From Tetramitus jugosus (taxonomy: Eukaryota; Heterolobosea; Eutetramitea; Acrasida; Vahlkampfiidae): 64,000 nucleotides of DNA. Where the stretch lies: contig OW569352.1 in the NCBI GenBank assembly GCA_937625935.1, positions 1 to 64,000 on the forward strand, in the 5' to 3' direction. Every line of letters begins with the position of its first letter. The stretch's first letter is position 1. A program made the position numbers and the translations under genes. The notes under the pieces are model-generated. The model had not been told where the DNA came from. It saw only the letters and a program-made list of their open reading frames with translations, and searched no databases. Positions 18,826 through 28,960 of the stretch are shown here, one piece after another.

Positions 18826-20846
18826 ATGAAGTATGAAAATGAACAAGACGTACGATGCTTACCCCTAAAAAAGCAAATCATCTATGCTTTGAAAAGACAA
18901 TCTCCACTGATACAACACTCCTCTCCCTCCTCTACTCCATATCACTCTCCGTTAAACCATGACAACGTTGTTGAGTGTGCTCAGATACCACATTCTCTGA
19001 GTGACACTGACTACGTTGCCCTATCATCACCACCCATCTATCCCAACTATAAACAACAATCTAGCAGCACGAATAACAACAATACTACTGTCACTACCAA
19101 CAATATATCAACTAGTCACCTCTCATCATCCACTCCCACATTCTCTGATCAATCATTATCGCCACCAATAGCCTTTCCAATGCCTGTTGGTTGTCAACCC
19201 TTCCTCTCTCACTCATCAACTGATCAAAATGGATACATGTGTAGTAACAATAATACAAATGGCATGTGTTCTAATATCACAAACCCATTGATAAACAGGT
19301 CAACACCAGTAGTGATTGACAACTCAAATGGTTTTGTCTCTCCTCCAGCGAACACCTGCATACCTCCTCCTCCTCTTCCAACAATAGCTACACCACCTAC
19401 AATCAACAAAGACTGCCAATATATCAAACATGAAGAAGCACACCGACCTCATCACACATCCATGAACGATCTGGAGGATGATGATACGAGTATGTCAGGT
19501 ACGTCTTCATCACATCACTGCTCAGATATAAAAGCTCCAATATCCTTCCATTCACCAGCAACCCCATTGATGAGTGAACCTATTCCCATTTCTAATATCA
19601 AGGTTTTTTCCTCGCATCATATTAACAATGATGATGACGATATTGAGATGGGAGATGTGAGTGATAAGGATCAATCCACACCACATAATGCACAGGAGAT
19701 TGCACTTCCAACCAATGACTCCACTGTACAAATTCAGTTGACAAATAAGGATACTATCACCAACAGTAATCATAGCACAGACAACACCATCAACAACAAC
19801 AATAACATTACACCTGATCAAGAAACAAATCACCATCTCGAAGCATCATTCATGAAGGACGATGGAGATGACGAGGACGAAGACTCTACAACAAGTCGGA
19901 GCTCAGAAATCAGTAACGACATGAATCACATTAACGATTCAGTGGAAAAGGTTCGAAAAGTGAGACAACGGAGAAGGTCCGTACCTGAAAAAACAAAAAC
20001 ATCAAATGCTATTAGAAAGAATAGACGAACAAAAGTTCGTCGGTCAGTATCCCACAATAATGAAAATGAATCAGAGAATGACTCGGACTCCTCTGAAGAG
20101 TCTGATGTTGTGGATTCAGACGAAGAGAGCTCAGACGATGATGACGACGAAGATGGAAAGGTGTATTGCATTTGCAAAAAGCCTCATCAAGGTCTATTCA
20201 TGATTTCATGCGACAATTGCTCCGAGTGGTTCCATGGAAAATGTGTGTCCGTCACTGCTAGTGAGGCGAAGAGAATTCAGCAGTACATATGTCCATCATG
20301 TCGTAGAAAAACGGGCAAGGAAGTTGTCTACAAATCAGATCCTAAGAAGAAAGTTGTGCAATCTCGAACAAAACTTTCGAACAGCAATCACATAACTCCA
20401 GAGAAATCTCAACAGAAAAAGAGAGATTCATCCACCAAAAAGAGAAAAGCAGAAGACGATGGTATGTATGTAACTCACTTGCGTTGATCATTGTCAGATC
20501 AACAGTTCGATGATTGTATGATGTGGCTGAAGATTTAACATTGTTTGTTGTTGATCTACTTGAATGGGATATTATTATTCGAAACACAGATGACGACAAC
20601 TCACCAGAAATTGCCGAGAATGATTCAGCTTACTCCAAGCGGAGACGCCGGTATCATCGCACACACAACGTTTCCTCCTTTGAATTGCCAGACTCAACAG
20701 ACAAGCAGCAGGCTGACACCAGCAAAGAATTGAGTGTACAGCAGAATGAACTCATGCTCCATCTTTCTACTGTTCAGTACAAGGAAGATTTGGCTAAATC
20801 CATGTGCAATCTCTCAGTCTCTCCACCCATCAACAGTGAACAGTAA
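18826..20846 (+). CDS. PHD-finger protein, two exons
   Basis: Exon 1 is 18826-20461 and exon 2 most likely 20590-20846. The intron begins GTATGT and I favour the acceptor AACACAG at 20589, which restores the frame and continues an Asp run (AEDD joined to [11 protein letters not shown]). An alternative acceptor at 20532 also keeps the frame. The product of about 630 residues is mostly Ser/Asn/Thr-rich and acidic. Near residues 448-500 lies one PHD finger, [20 protein letters not shown] then SEWFHGKC then YICPSC, with a Cys4-His-Cys3 pattern and the Trp-Phe-His of SPP1/CXXC1-type fingers. A basic stretch with KRRSVP-like runs precedes it. The role is probably reading histone H3 Lys4 methylation, inferred from the finger subtype. 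Confidence 0.85.
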
Positions 20847-21130
20847 ACCTACATCAATTTTGGCCATTCTCTCAGAATTTTGTTTCCATCGGGAATTTCG
20901 GTATTTTTTTTCCTTGTGCTGTTCAACAATCCGACTCGGAAAATTTACGCATTCAGTCAATTCCAAAAACATGTTGGAGAAATCCTACATTACTCCCTCG
21001 TCAACCAGAACAAGGGGGGTCTCATCCTCTATTTTTTCCTCTTGATTATGATGATACATCAGAGCAACCCAAATCCAAAAACTCATCAAAAACAACACAA
21101 TCAATCTTTCAACTCGTGTACATTTAAGCC
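20847..21130. promoter_or_regulatory. Intergenic region before catalase
   Basis: This 284-base gap between the PHD gene stop and the catalase ATG is AT-rich and contains no frame of note. It must hold the catalase promoter. Confidence 0.4.
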
Positions 21131-22738
21131 ATGTCCTACAATTATGACTACTCCAACACTATGACCGTATGTCATCATTCTCTTTCAATTTTTTTCGATG
21201 CAACTCTTTTCCAGTATTTTTTGTCAAAAATCATTGCACGCACATGAGTGAGCTAACTGACATGAACTTTTTTCACCATTGATCACACAATTGCTTCACT
21301 CTAGGACGAATTTGGTCACCCAATCCCTGACAACCAAAACTCTTTGACCGTTGGTCCAAACGGTCCAATTCTCCTTCAAGACTACCACTTGATCAACAAG
21401 CTTGCTCACTTTGATAGAGAGCGTATTCCAGAGCGTGTTGTCCATGCTAAGGGTGCTGGTGCTCATGGTTACTTTGAAGTGACTCATGACGTCACTCGTT
21501 ACACAAAGGCTGCCTTCTTGAACAAGGTTGGAAAGAGAACACCAGTCTTTACAAGATTCTCCACAGTCGGTGGAGAGAAGGGTAGTGCTGATACTGCAAG
21601 AGATCCACGTGGTTTCGCAGTCAAGTTTTACACTGAAGAAGGAAATTATGACATGGTTGGAAACAACACTCCTGTCTTCTTTGTGAGAGACACCATCAAA
21701 TTCCCTGATTTCATCCACACTCAAAAGAGAAACCCACAGAGCAACTTGGGTGATGCAGATGCCTTCTGGGACTTTTTGTCCTTGTCACCAGAATCTGTCC
21801 ATCAAGTCAGTATTCTCTTCTCCGACAGAGGAACACCATACAGTTATAGACACATGCACGGCTTTGGCAGTCACACTTACAAGTATGTGAACAAGCAAGG
21901 TCAAGCAGTCTGGGTCAAGATGCACTTTAAGACTGAAACTGGTGTCAAGAACTTTACTGCTGAAGAGGCCACTCGTTTGGCAGGAGAGGATCCAGATCAT
22001 GCTACAAGAGACTTGTTCAATCACATTCAAAACGGAGGTGAAGCAGCATGGAAAATGTACATTCAAGTCATGACACTGGACGAAGCAAACAAGTATCGCT
22101 TCAATCCATTTGATGTGACCAAGGTTTGGTCACAAAAGGACTTCCCATTGATCCCTGTTGGTCGATTGGTTCTCAACAGAAATCCTGAGAATTACTTTGC
22201 TGAGACTGAACAATCTGCTTTCTCACCTGCAAATCTCGTTCCTGGTATTGAGGCATCCCCTGATAAGATGTTGCAAGGAAGATTGTTCTCCTACAATGAC
22301 ACCCACAGACATCGTCTTGGACCAAACTATGCTCAAATTCCAATCAATGCACCCCTGAGAAGCAAGTCGAACTGCTACTTTAGAGATGGTTTGATGGCTG
22401 TGAACGGAAACGGCGGTCGTACACCAAACTATGAGCCAAACTCTGTCGGTGGACCAAAGCAAGCCCCTCAATTGATTGAGCATCCTCAAAGGTTGGGAAG
22501 TGATGTCATGGTTCGCCAAAAGACTACTCATCCAAATGATGACTTTGTCCAGGCTGGTATGTTGTACAGAGATGCAATGAGCGAGTATGACAGATCCAGA
22601 CTCGTTCACAATATTGTTGGACACTTGAAGAATGCAAAGAAAGAAATTCAAATGAGACAAGTTCAAGTCTTCTCCAAGGTTGACAAGGATTATGGCAGAA
22701 GAATTGCTCAAGGATTGGGTCTCACTGGAAACCTCTAA
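21131..22738 (+). CDS. CAT: Catalase, two exons
   Basis: Exon 1 (21131-21166) encodes [13 protein letters not shown] 138-base intron begins GTATGT and ends CTAG at 21304. Exon 2 (21305-22738) continues [20 protein letters not shown]. The protein of 489 residues is a haem catalase of the small-subunit type. The active-site His is in [11 protein letters not shown] (about residue 59), the Asn in [12 protein letters not shown] and the haem-ligand Tyr in [14 protein letters not shown]. It dismutates hydrogen peroxide to water and oxygen, usually in peroxisomes. The C-terminus, LTGNL, is not a classical SKL signal, although other catalases use unusual ends such as ANL, so peroxisomal import is possible but unproven. 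The plain single ORF misses exon 1; the intron is required for a normal start. Confidence 0.96.
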
Positions 22739-22810
22739 ATGTTGTACTTATAAACAAATGTATTTATCTCATCATTTCACAGACATCCCAATAAAGCTTT
22801 TGTTTCGCTG

Positions 22811-22990
22811 TTTTTTAAATACAACCATTTCGGTTGTTCTTTTTATTGTCTTGGGTTGGTATATGATAATAATGGTGCACCAATCTTCGCAGATGTGTTT
22901 TTTTAAATACAACCAAAGTTGGAATTGGTTTTATCTTTTTTGGTTGTTAATACAACCTTGTCGTTTTCTCACTTTATTGTCTTTTGCTCT
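22811..22990 (-). mobile_element. Nested 3' ends of poly(A)-tailed retroelements
   Basis: Three consecutive stretches read on the minus strand as a polyadenylation-like AATAAA (the last two less clearly), a small hairpin of the form CAACC...GGTTG, then GTATT and an A-run. They lie near 22811-22850, 22897-22950 and 22949-22990. The same signature ends the elements at 27098, 28603 and 63632. The stacking suggests repeated insertion of a non-LTR or SINE-like element at nearly the same place, each truncating its predecessor. Confidence 0.6.
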
Positions 22991-23260
22991 CTTCAGCCAT
23001 TGAAAGAAGAGCAATGGCCCTTGGTGGCCTGATTAGTTCTCAATGGCGCTCGCAGAACGTCGTTGCTGTCTCTCTCCTTCATCTCTTCACCACAACAAAA
23101 GCGAAACAGCACACGTAGATATTCATCAATGAAATTGAACAATCTCCGCGTGGACACCTCGCTGGACAAGTAGGGAGTTTTCGTTACTCGATATCGAAAC
23201 GAGATGAAAAAAAAGCAAGAATTTATGTCTTGGTGCAAAACTTCCCACAACTCAGCCAGT
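22990..23260 (-). mobile_element. Retroelement body fragment, rearranged
   Basis: The part next to the 3' end (GCCCTTGGTGGCC, then GCGCTCGCAGAACGTCGT) matches the same position in the copies near 28470-28540 and 27155-27185. The next 40 bases (TCTTCACCACAACAAAAGCG) match the copy at 27180-27215 in the opposite orientation, so a small inversion has occurred. No intact coding frame remains. Confidence 0.45.
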
Positions 23261-23272
23261 TCCACCGTAGAA

Positions 23273-23316
23273 GTATTGAGATAGGAGACTACTCGTGAAC
23301 CCTCAGTAATGTAAGC
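23273..23316 (+). pseudogene. 5S rRNA 3' fragment
   Basis: This is the last 44 bases of a 5S gene (GTATTGAGATAGGAGACTAC onward to GTAAGC), followed by TTTT. The 5' half is missing. Immediately to the left, on the minus strand, a short 5S-like stretch (CTACGGTGGAAC then TGGCTGAGTT) is recognisable with an internal deletion, so two relics lie in inverted arrangement. Confidence 0.75.
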
Positions 23317-24073
23317 TTTTGCTCTGAAAGCACACATCGCAATACGTCCCCTTTTGCTGTGAAACACATTTGTGTCAATGCAGCTGCATTAACCTTTTCT
23401 TTACTGGTTGACTGACAGGAACATTGAGGTTTTTTCAAAGAGAATTCTTTTGGCTTGCCATGCTGAAATTCCAATCGGGCAGATGGTCTGGTCAACCACC
23501 AACAAATCCTCTATTAGTGCTAGGTCTGTTATCTCTCCCCGATTCACTTGCTGCGGGTAAATGAGGTCTCTAACGTTAACCATTGTTGAGCATCCAATGT
23601 CGATTCATCATCAAAAAGGTTCGAGTGTATTCCGACGTATGAACCTTTCGCATATCAACACGTACAACCAATTGGGAATTAAATTGAATAAAATGAGTAA
23701 CCGAGAGAACGACAAGGGCTCAAATTTTTAAGAATGTATCACACAACGGGCCGAATACAGATTAGAGGTAGAATTTTTATGTCGAGGGCTTCCTAATCTA
23801 TCCGAATACTAAAACGATTCAAACACCAGGGGTTCTCTAAGGGTAACTCCTGAAATTTTCTACTTCCGTGTCCAATTTGAGAGGAACTGTGCGATGCTGT
23901 CTATCTAAAAGAGCAGTCCTCGCTCCAATCCTTGATCAATATGATAGCATGTCCGATACTACCCTTTATGTTTACTGGTTCATTGTTACACCGATCTCAA
24001 TCCCGGTTGACACGCATAACAGAAGGCAAGAGAAAGTCTGCAAGAAAACATTCAACCACAGCATCAAGTAACC
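23317..24073. other. Spacer, no gene called
   Basis: A 60-codon minus frame (23401-23583, MVNVRDLIYPQQVNRGEITD at its start) and a 68-codon one overlap it, but neither has recognisable similarity. The remainder to 24073 is closed in all frames and shows no repeat. Confidence 0.45.
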
Positions 24074-24812
24074 ATGATAGGCACTATTCCCTCCATTGCT
24101 AAGGACATTGAAATCACGCAAATTTCAGCAGATAATCGTCGCCAACCAGTGATCGAGCCAAGGATCGCATCCACAGAGCTCCACTACTCGATTTGTTCCT
24201 CCCATGCTGAAAGTGAAGGCACAATCACTTGGTCTCGAGTTCTGAATCCAACCAAGCCAACCTCCTTCCGCAACAAGATTCAGATCTCAAGAACTGAGAT
24301 GGAGCAGTACTTCTATTGTCCACAGCGCCTGGCAGCCCAAAAGTTGGGTGTTTCTGTGTCGACACTCAAGAGAAGATTCTATCAATTGGATATTGGTCGA
24401 TGGCCTTACCAATTGACACAAGATAAAAGGAAAAGAAGTGTTTGGCATTTGGTCAATGAAGAGGAACCAAAGAGTGAGAAGGAACTTAGCCCTAACACGG
24501 TGCAAACACTTACCCGCCTCTTTTTCCATGAGTCTGCAAGAACAACACCTACTGGCCACTCAATATTCATCATCACAAAGGAGTTTCTCGCTGAATGGAG
24601 ATGGATCTCCAAACTTCAAGTTCCTCCACTATGTGCCAAAGGGTGAAGCAATAGAACAATCTCAAAGTCAAGGCAGTTCCATTTCCTCATCTTCACCCAA
24701 AGCTGAGAAACCGGGAATTCGCAAGAGACAGAGACGATTCCTGCAACTAGATGATGGATCTGTGAAGGGGGAAGCCAACAGAAAAAGACAAAAGATTTCT
24801 TGGAGACAGTAA
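24074..24812 (+). pseudogene. RWP-RK-domain transcription factor, apparently frameshifted
   Basis: From the ATG at 24074 a 190-codon frame encodes an RWP-RK domain at about residues 75-125: ISRTEMEQYFYCPQRLAAQK, then LGVSVSTLKRRFYQL, then the hallmark GRWPY. Family members bind DNA and control nitrogen response or gamete/cell-state programmes in plants and amoebae. The frame stops at 24646. A second frame covering about 24530-24812 continues plausibly with FKFLHYVPKGEAIEQS, a Ser-rich part and basic nuclear-localisation-like runs (IRKRQRRF, NRKRQKISW). The switch, between about 24530 and 24600, needs a single-base indel or an unrecognised intron. It may be a sequencing error, so pseudogene status is provisional. 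Confidence 0.7.
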
Positions 24813-25134
24813 CTTTCTCAGGCAAAGCCCCAGTTGCTCTTGTTGAATCCTGTTGATCACACTCTTCAATTCACTTGATCCTGAACATGGCATAGAGAAT
24901 TCACAACATAAATAACTTGTATATTAATTTATCAATGTTTTTCATGCGCTTCAGGAAACTATAAATTTTCCAAAAACATGGATCGTTGTTTGTACCTCAA
25001 CCAACAAGTTAAGGTTTCGCTCTGAGTTAATGGGACATATCACTCGGAACCTTTCTTGTTCCTGATGAAGAGAAAGAAGAATCATTAAAAGGGGGGAGAA
25101 TGACAAGAGTTAAAAGTTACAAGAAATACAAATA
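24813..25134. other. Intergenic region between convergent genes
   Basis: This 322-base AT-rich stretch lies between two 3' ends. I see no RNA gene or repeat in it. Confidence 0.5.
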
Positions 25135-26580
25135 TCACCTCTTGGTGACAATAATCGTGTCACACAGGAGTCGCTTGTGCTGAATGACAAATAGTTTGTT
25201 TGGGATGGAGAGACTAGTAGTCACATTATACAATAGTATGTGATGACCAGTTGGAGCACAAGCTACATGGATTTCACTGTCATGGGACACATCTTTAGAA
25301 CCGAATGGTACATCCACTTCTACAACTGAACTACTCTCCTTATTGAGTTGTAGTAACGCATTTCGTTCATCAGAACTAAACCACATTAACAAAGCGTGTG
25401 AATTCGTGCCATACATGAAATGAAAGAAACGATTGAACAAATAAACTACAAACCCTTTGTACCCACAAATATAAAGTCTTCCTTCCTTTGTAGTAAACGC
25501 TGTAAAATTCACTCCACAACTGTAATTAAGCACAATTCCAATTGCCAGAGGAATCTGAGTCACGATCGATTGTATAAGGTTAGTAGCAAGTCCCAGAGCA
25601 CCATTCGAGTTCTCTCCACACCCAAAAAACTTGTTGGACAGTGTTCGAAACACAGTAAAATTGGCTCCACATCTTGCATCCACAACTTTCTCATCTGTTG
25701 GGATTCCAGTCACCACAATGGGACTCGGAACAGAGAGTGGCGAAGAAGAGTTAAATCCACATTGACCATGATTGTTTTTACCCCAGGAATACGCTGATCC
25801 GTCCTGTGCTATCACAATGGAATGCCATTGACCACAATGCGCACTCTTAATAATCTTCAATCCACATAGATCAGGATGGTCTACTGCGAGAGGATCAGTG
25901 CTCTTTCGTCTCCCCTGACCCAAAGAGCCATATGCACGATAACCGTTAGTATAAACACAATTATCGACTGTCACAAACACTGTATGATAGGCACCGAGTG
26001 CAATTGCTTCAACTTTTTGCCATCTACACTGTCCAATCTCGCAACGCCATGTATTGTGTGTTCCAGTTGATAATCCACATTCCCCATGAGTGTTGAACCC
26101 TGCCACAAACACAGACTCGTACCCTTCACTGACGAAATACGAATAGAAACTTCCACACTTTGTTTCAACAATACCACAATTGGATAACTCAGATATTAAT
26201 GTCACTTGCTCCACTGTGGAAATGTCATGAGGAAAAGCGCATGCACCATAAGAGTTATCACCGCAACAAAACACGCGGCTCATATTAGTCACAAACAGTG
26301 AATGGTTCTCACCACTAGACACATGAGCCACGTATTCACCAGATGCGAACAGTTCTTTCTCAGATCCGAATTCTTCCCCGATCGAACCATATTGCACTAC
26401 TTGGGCAAACGACCTGATAATTGTGTCATCGCCTGAAGAATCGAGTGAGAGATACTCATGATTCTCCTCGTGTTCGGAATAGTAGGAGCGATTGAATCCG
26501 GTTTGGTGATGTTGGGAGTGCCCAGCACCATAGACATTCAACCTTCTTTGAATTTTGATTTGTTTTTGGTTGTGTGACAT
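25135..26580 (-). CDS. RCC1-repeat protein with a BTB-like end
   Basis: The 481-residue protein starts at the ATG at 26580; 13 upstream codons in frame lack an ATG. It consists of RCC1-type propeller repeats, with blades such as HVSSGENHSLFVTNMSRVFC, HCGQWHSIVIAQDGSAYSWG and NNHGQCGF, covering roughly residues 80-400. The last 25 residues (NKLFVIQHKRLLCDTIIVTK) look like the first strand of a BTB domain, but the frame ends there. The RCC1-like protein at 30737-32056 ends in the same way, so the two are paralogues. RCC1 propellers serve as Ran exchange factors or scaffolds. This one lacks evident Ran-specific features, and its role is unknown. Confidence 0.85.
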   Translation of the reverse strand: MSHNQKQIKIQRRLNVYGAGHSQHHQTGFNRSYYSEHEENHEYLSLDSSGDDTIIRSFAQVVQYGSIGEEFGSEKELFASGEYVAHVSSGENHSLFVTNMSRVFCCGDNSYGACAFPHDISTVEQVTLISELSNCGIVETKCGSFYSYFVSEGYESVFVAGFNTHGECGLSTGTHNTWRCEIGQCRWQKVEAIALGAYHTVFVTVDNCVYTNGYRAYGSLGQGRRKSTDPLAVDHPDLCGLKIIKSAHCGQWHSIVIAQDGSAYSWGKNNHGQCGFNSSSPLSVPSPIVVTGIPTDEKVVDARCGANFTVFRTLSNKFFGCGENSNGALGLATNLIQSIVTQIPLAIGIVLNYSCGVNFTAFTTKEGRLYICGYKGFVVYLFNRFFHFMYGTNSHALLMWFSSDERNALLQLNKESSSVVEVDVPFGSKDVSHDSEIHVACAPTGHHILLYNVTTSLSIPNKLFVIQHKRLLCDTIIVTKR

Positions 26581-26748
26581 GTTCGTTTTTTGGAAAGATG
26601 GGATCTGTTTTGCCAACAATAATCTTTGCGCTTGAGTTTAAACAGGTTATCCTTGTCGACTCTTCTTGTTGTCTTTCGCTTGTTTACATTAGCCAGCGCC
26701 GAGGGTTGGCCCTGTTATCTGTACATTAATTCTCAATGATGTTCACAG
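26581..26748. promoter_or_regulatory. Promoter region of the minus-strand RCC1-like gene
   Basis: This 168-base gap lies between the RCC1-like gene start and the first retroelement fragment. It contains no frame. The promoter must lie here or within the fragment. Confidence 0.35.
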
Positions 26749-27081
26749 AGAGTCATTCTGTGAGACACCTCCGTTTCACACTGTTCACATATGTTCTTGC
26801 TTTCCTTTCTGCCACTGCAGCTTTGAGTCCATTCACCACCAGGCCATTGGTGATGTCTTGAACTGCGTCTGTTTCAATTCCCATCATACCCATGAGGAAT
26901 CTACTCATCCACCTCAGTGGTCGCTTTTCAGTCTTTCCTCCCTTGAGCCTCACATTGTCGGACAAAATATCGATACAACTATCAGAGGCTACTCCCATAG
27001 CTATTAACTACTTGCTGACTGTCAAGTTTATGCCAGACATCGTCTGGCATAAACAGCCCTCGGACATCGACTAGTCAGGAG
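26749..27081 (-). mobile_element. Retroelement fragment, copy 1
   Basis: The minus strand encodes SCIDILSDNVRLKGGKTEKR, then PLRWMSRFLMGMMGIETDAV, then ARTYVNSVKRRCL. The second copy at 27098-27515 has the same protein in the same order. Copy 1 has a frame break near 27000 and lacks the A-tail, so it is truncated at its 3' end. The protein family is unrecognised. Confidence 0.6.
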
Positions 27082-27097
27082 CACATCTGGCCGCGGA
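27082..27097. repeat. Target-site duplication of copy 2, left
   Basis: CACATCTGGCCGCGGA occurs here and again at 27516-27531, exactly flanking copy 2. Confidence 0.75.
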
Positions 27098-27515
27098 TTT
27101 TTTTTTTAATACAACCATTGCGGTTGCTCACTTTATTATCAATACATTTTCATCAGCCGGAGCGTCATTGCTGTTGTTTCGCTTTTGTTGTTGTGAAGAG
27201 GTGAAGGAGAGTCGTGAGACATCTCCGTTTCACCCCATTCACATAGGTTTTAGCTTTCTTACCGGCTTCTGCTGTTTTGATCCCAATCGCTACCAGTCCG
27301 TTGGTGACATCTTCGATGGCATTTGTTTCTATGCCCATCATACCTTTCAGAAATTCTCTGCTCGACCATCGCAAAGGACGCTTTTCCATCTTGCCGTCCT
27401 TCAGTCTCACATTATCGAACCATATGTCGATACAGCTGTTGGCTGACACGCCCATTCTGATCAGCTCCTTACTGACTGTCAAGGCTAGACATCTTGCATA
27501 CACAGCCCTTGGACA
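27098..27515 (-). mobile_element. Retroelement fragment, copy 2, inserted upstream of a 5S gene
   Basis: On the minus strand the copy begins next to a 16-base target duplication, encodes a protein end, SCIDIWFDNVRLKDGKMEKR then PLRWSSREFLKGMMGIETNA then TYVNGVKRRCL, and finishes with AATAAA, a CAACC/GGTTG hairpin and an A-run. The matching 16-base duplications (27082-27097 and 27516-27531) and the A-tail are hallmarks of target-primed reverse transcription. The right edge of the site is 34 bases upstream of the first base of the 5S gene, and the element points away from it. The copy is only about 420 bases, so it is strongly 5'-truncated or non-autonomous. Confidence 0.75.
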
Positions 27516-27531
27516 CACATCTGGCCGCGGA
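27516..27531. repeat. Target-site duplication of copy 2, right
   Basis: This is the second copy of CACATCTGGCCGCGGA. It is followed by AAACGCGGA and the 5S upstream sequence. Confidence 0.75.
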
Positions 27532-27565
27532 AAACGCGGAGATTGTCCCAATTCCATTGCTGAAT

Positions 27566-27684
27566 GTCTACGTTCATACAATGGTGGAACCACCTCTTCC
27601 CATTTCGAATAGAGAAGTTAAGCACCATCTGGCTGAGTTAGTATTGAGATAGGAGACTACTCGAGAACCCTCAGTAATGTAGGC
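27566..27684 (+). rRNA. 5S rRNA: 5S ribosomal RNA
   Basis: This 119-base gene starts GTCTACGTTCATACAATGG and ends CAGTAATGTAGGC, followed by the Pol III stop TTTT. The internal control region is recognisable as GAAGTTAAGCACC, and GAGATAGGAGACTACTCGAG matches the 3' helices of eukaryotic 5S RNA. The 5' and 3' ends (GTCTACG and GTAGGC) can pair as helix I. Of the three 5S sequences in the window it is the only one of normal length, so it is the best candidate for a functional gene. Confidence 0.93.
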
Positions 27685-27688
27685 TTTT
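27685..27688 (+). terminator. Pol III terminator of 5S
   Basis: TTTT directly follows the 5S 3' end. Confidence 0.7.
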
Positions 27689-27729
27689 ACTGTACTGATA
27701 ATGTATTTATCCTGTCATTCCCCATCCAT

Positions 27730-28330
27730 TCCATAAAGAGCTATCGAACTGGACTCGCAATAACCAATCACCTTGTGTGAATGCCAGCTAAATTAGTGAA
27801 GGCATTGTCTGAAATATTCTCACAACCACCCATAGAGAGTTTGTGAATGCCAGACAAGTATGGAAATGCATCATCCGTGATTTGTTTGCAACCTGCGATG
27901 TGGAGTGAATGTATTCCAGCCAAATGAGAAAATGAATGACCAAATATTGAAAATGCTCATCCACCACATTCTGACGCATGGTCAAGCAAACGTTAAACAA
28001 TGTTCCCTTTCCTAATCGAAACCAGGGTTCAATTTCTTTCTCTTCCAAACCTCGTTCTAGTGATCTCTTCTGTCACAAAACTCAATGACTTCCTACAATA
28101 TATTCGGCCTTCATGCACTTTGCGATTGTAGTTCCAAACAAAAATGTTCCACATGCAGCTCCCTCGAGTTCCACTAAACCATAATAAAAACGAACCATTT
28201 CATCCTTGTAATCTCTTTTGTTGCATCTCAGGCCATGAGTAATAAGCAACCACTACAGCAATTTTCCTCATTCATCATTCAAGAAAAATCCCGCAAGGGG
28301 TGGTTACTGTTTTGTCCTTCGCTGTTCTTA
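27730..28330 (-). pseudogene. LRR-family protein relic
   Basis: The minus strand reads FSHLAGIHSLHIAGCKQITD, then DAFPYLSGIHKLSMGGCENI, then SDNAFTNLAGIH. These are cysteine-containing leucine-rich repeats of the F-box/LRR kind that are abundant in amoebae. Upstream the frame shifts (EPWFRLGKGTLFNVCLTMRQ) and further back LVELEGAACGTFLFGTT is readable after two stops. It is flanked on both sides by retroelements and is clearly broken. Confidence 0.6.
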
Positions 28331-28429
28331 AGCTGGTAGGCAACACAATGTTATTGAGTACCTTTTGTCTTCGTTGTAGTGAACACCGATTTCTTCACCT
28401 CCAGATGTAAGACCTTCAGTGACCTTCGG

Positions 28430-28588
28430 TTGCTCACTTTATTGTCTGTTGTTGTCATCAGCCACACCCACAATGGTCCTTGGTCACCATTCTGATTCCC
28501 CATGCAGAGCGTCATTCCTGTTGTTTTGCTTTCTTGGCGTGAATAAGTGGAGGAGGGTCGTGGTACACTCCATTTCACACATAGCAGG
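28430..28588 (-). mobile_element. Retroelement fragment, copy 3
   Basis: GGTTGCTCACTTTATTGTC and the stretch ATGCAGAGCGTCATTCCTGT through the Cys/Lys-rich end match copy 2 in order and orientation. Its A-tail is lost. It ends where the copy 4 target duplication begins. Confidence 0.6.
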
Positions 28589-28602
28589 TGAAAACGTGGA
28601 AA
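28589..28602. repeat. Target-site duplication of copy 4, left
   Basis: TGAAAACGTGGAAA occurs here and at 28924-28937. Confidence 0.75.
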
Positions 28603-28923
28603 ATTTTTTTTTCCATACAACGTTTGTTGCCACTTTATTCTATACACTACTGTGAGTCATGATTTCGCTCGGCACCGTTAGGTGACGAGCAGTGTTTCAC
28701 TCCTCTGCGCGACAGAGTTAACATATATCTTGTATAGTGCCTTGATGCACGACCTCTTGACTGAGTCAATGACCCTCCTTATCTTTTTCTCTGCTTCACT
28801 TCTCTTCTTGCCGGAGAGCTTCATTTCGTCCAGGAGCACCTCCTTGAAGTCTCCTTCTTTACCCATCAGTCCCTGCAGCGTACCTTCAGGTGTTCGCTTA
28901 ACATTTCGTGGTTGTATCTTTCC
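28603..28923 (-). mobile_element. Retroelement, copy 4, inserted upstream of a second 5S gene
   Basis: This 320-base insertion is bounded by the 14-base duplication and ends, in minus sense, with AATAAAG, a short hairpin and nine A. It encodes a basic protein end, EVLLDEMKLSGKKRSEAEKK then IRRVIDSVKRSCIKALYKIY, which keeps the SVKR(R/S)C motif of copy 2 but is otherwise different. It is therefore a related but distinct family. Its duplication lies 24-37 bases upstream of the 5S start and it points away from the 5S gene, as copy 2 does. Confidence 0.75.
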
Positions 28924-28937
28924 TGAAAACGTGGAAA
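28924..28937. repeat. Target-site duplication of copy 4, right
   Basis: This is the second copy of TGAAAACGTGGAAA, 23 bases before the 5S gene. Confidence 0.75.
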
Positions 28938-28960
28938 TAGCACAATTTCACTTCGGAGAT

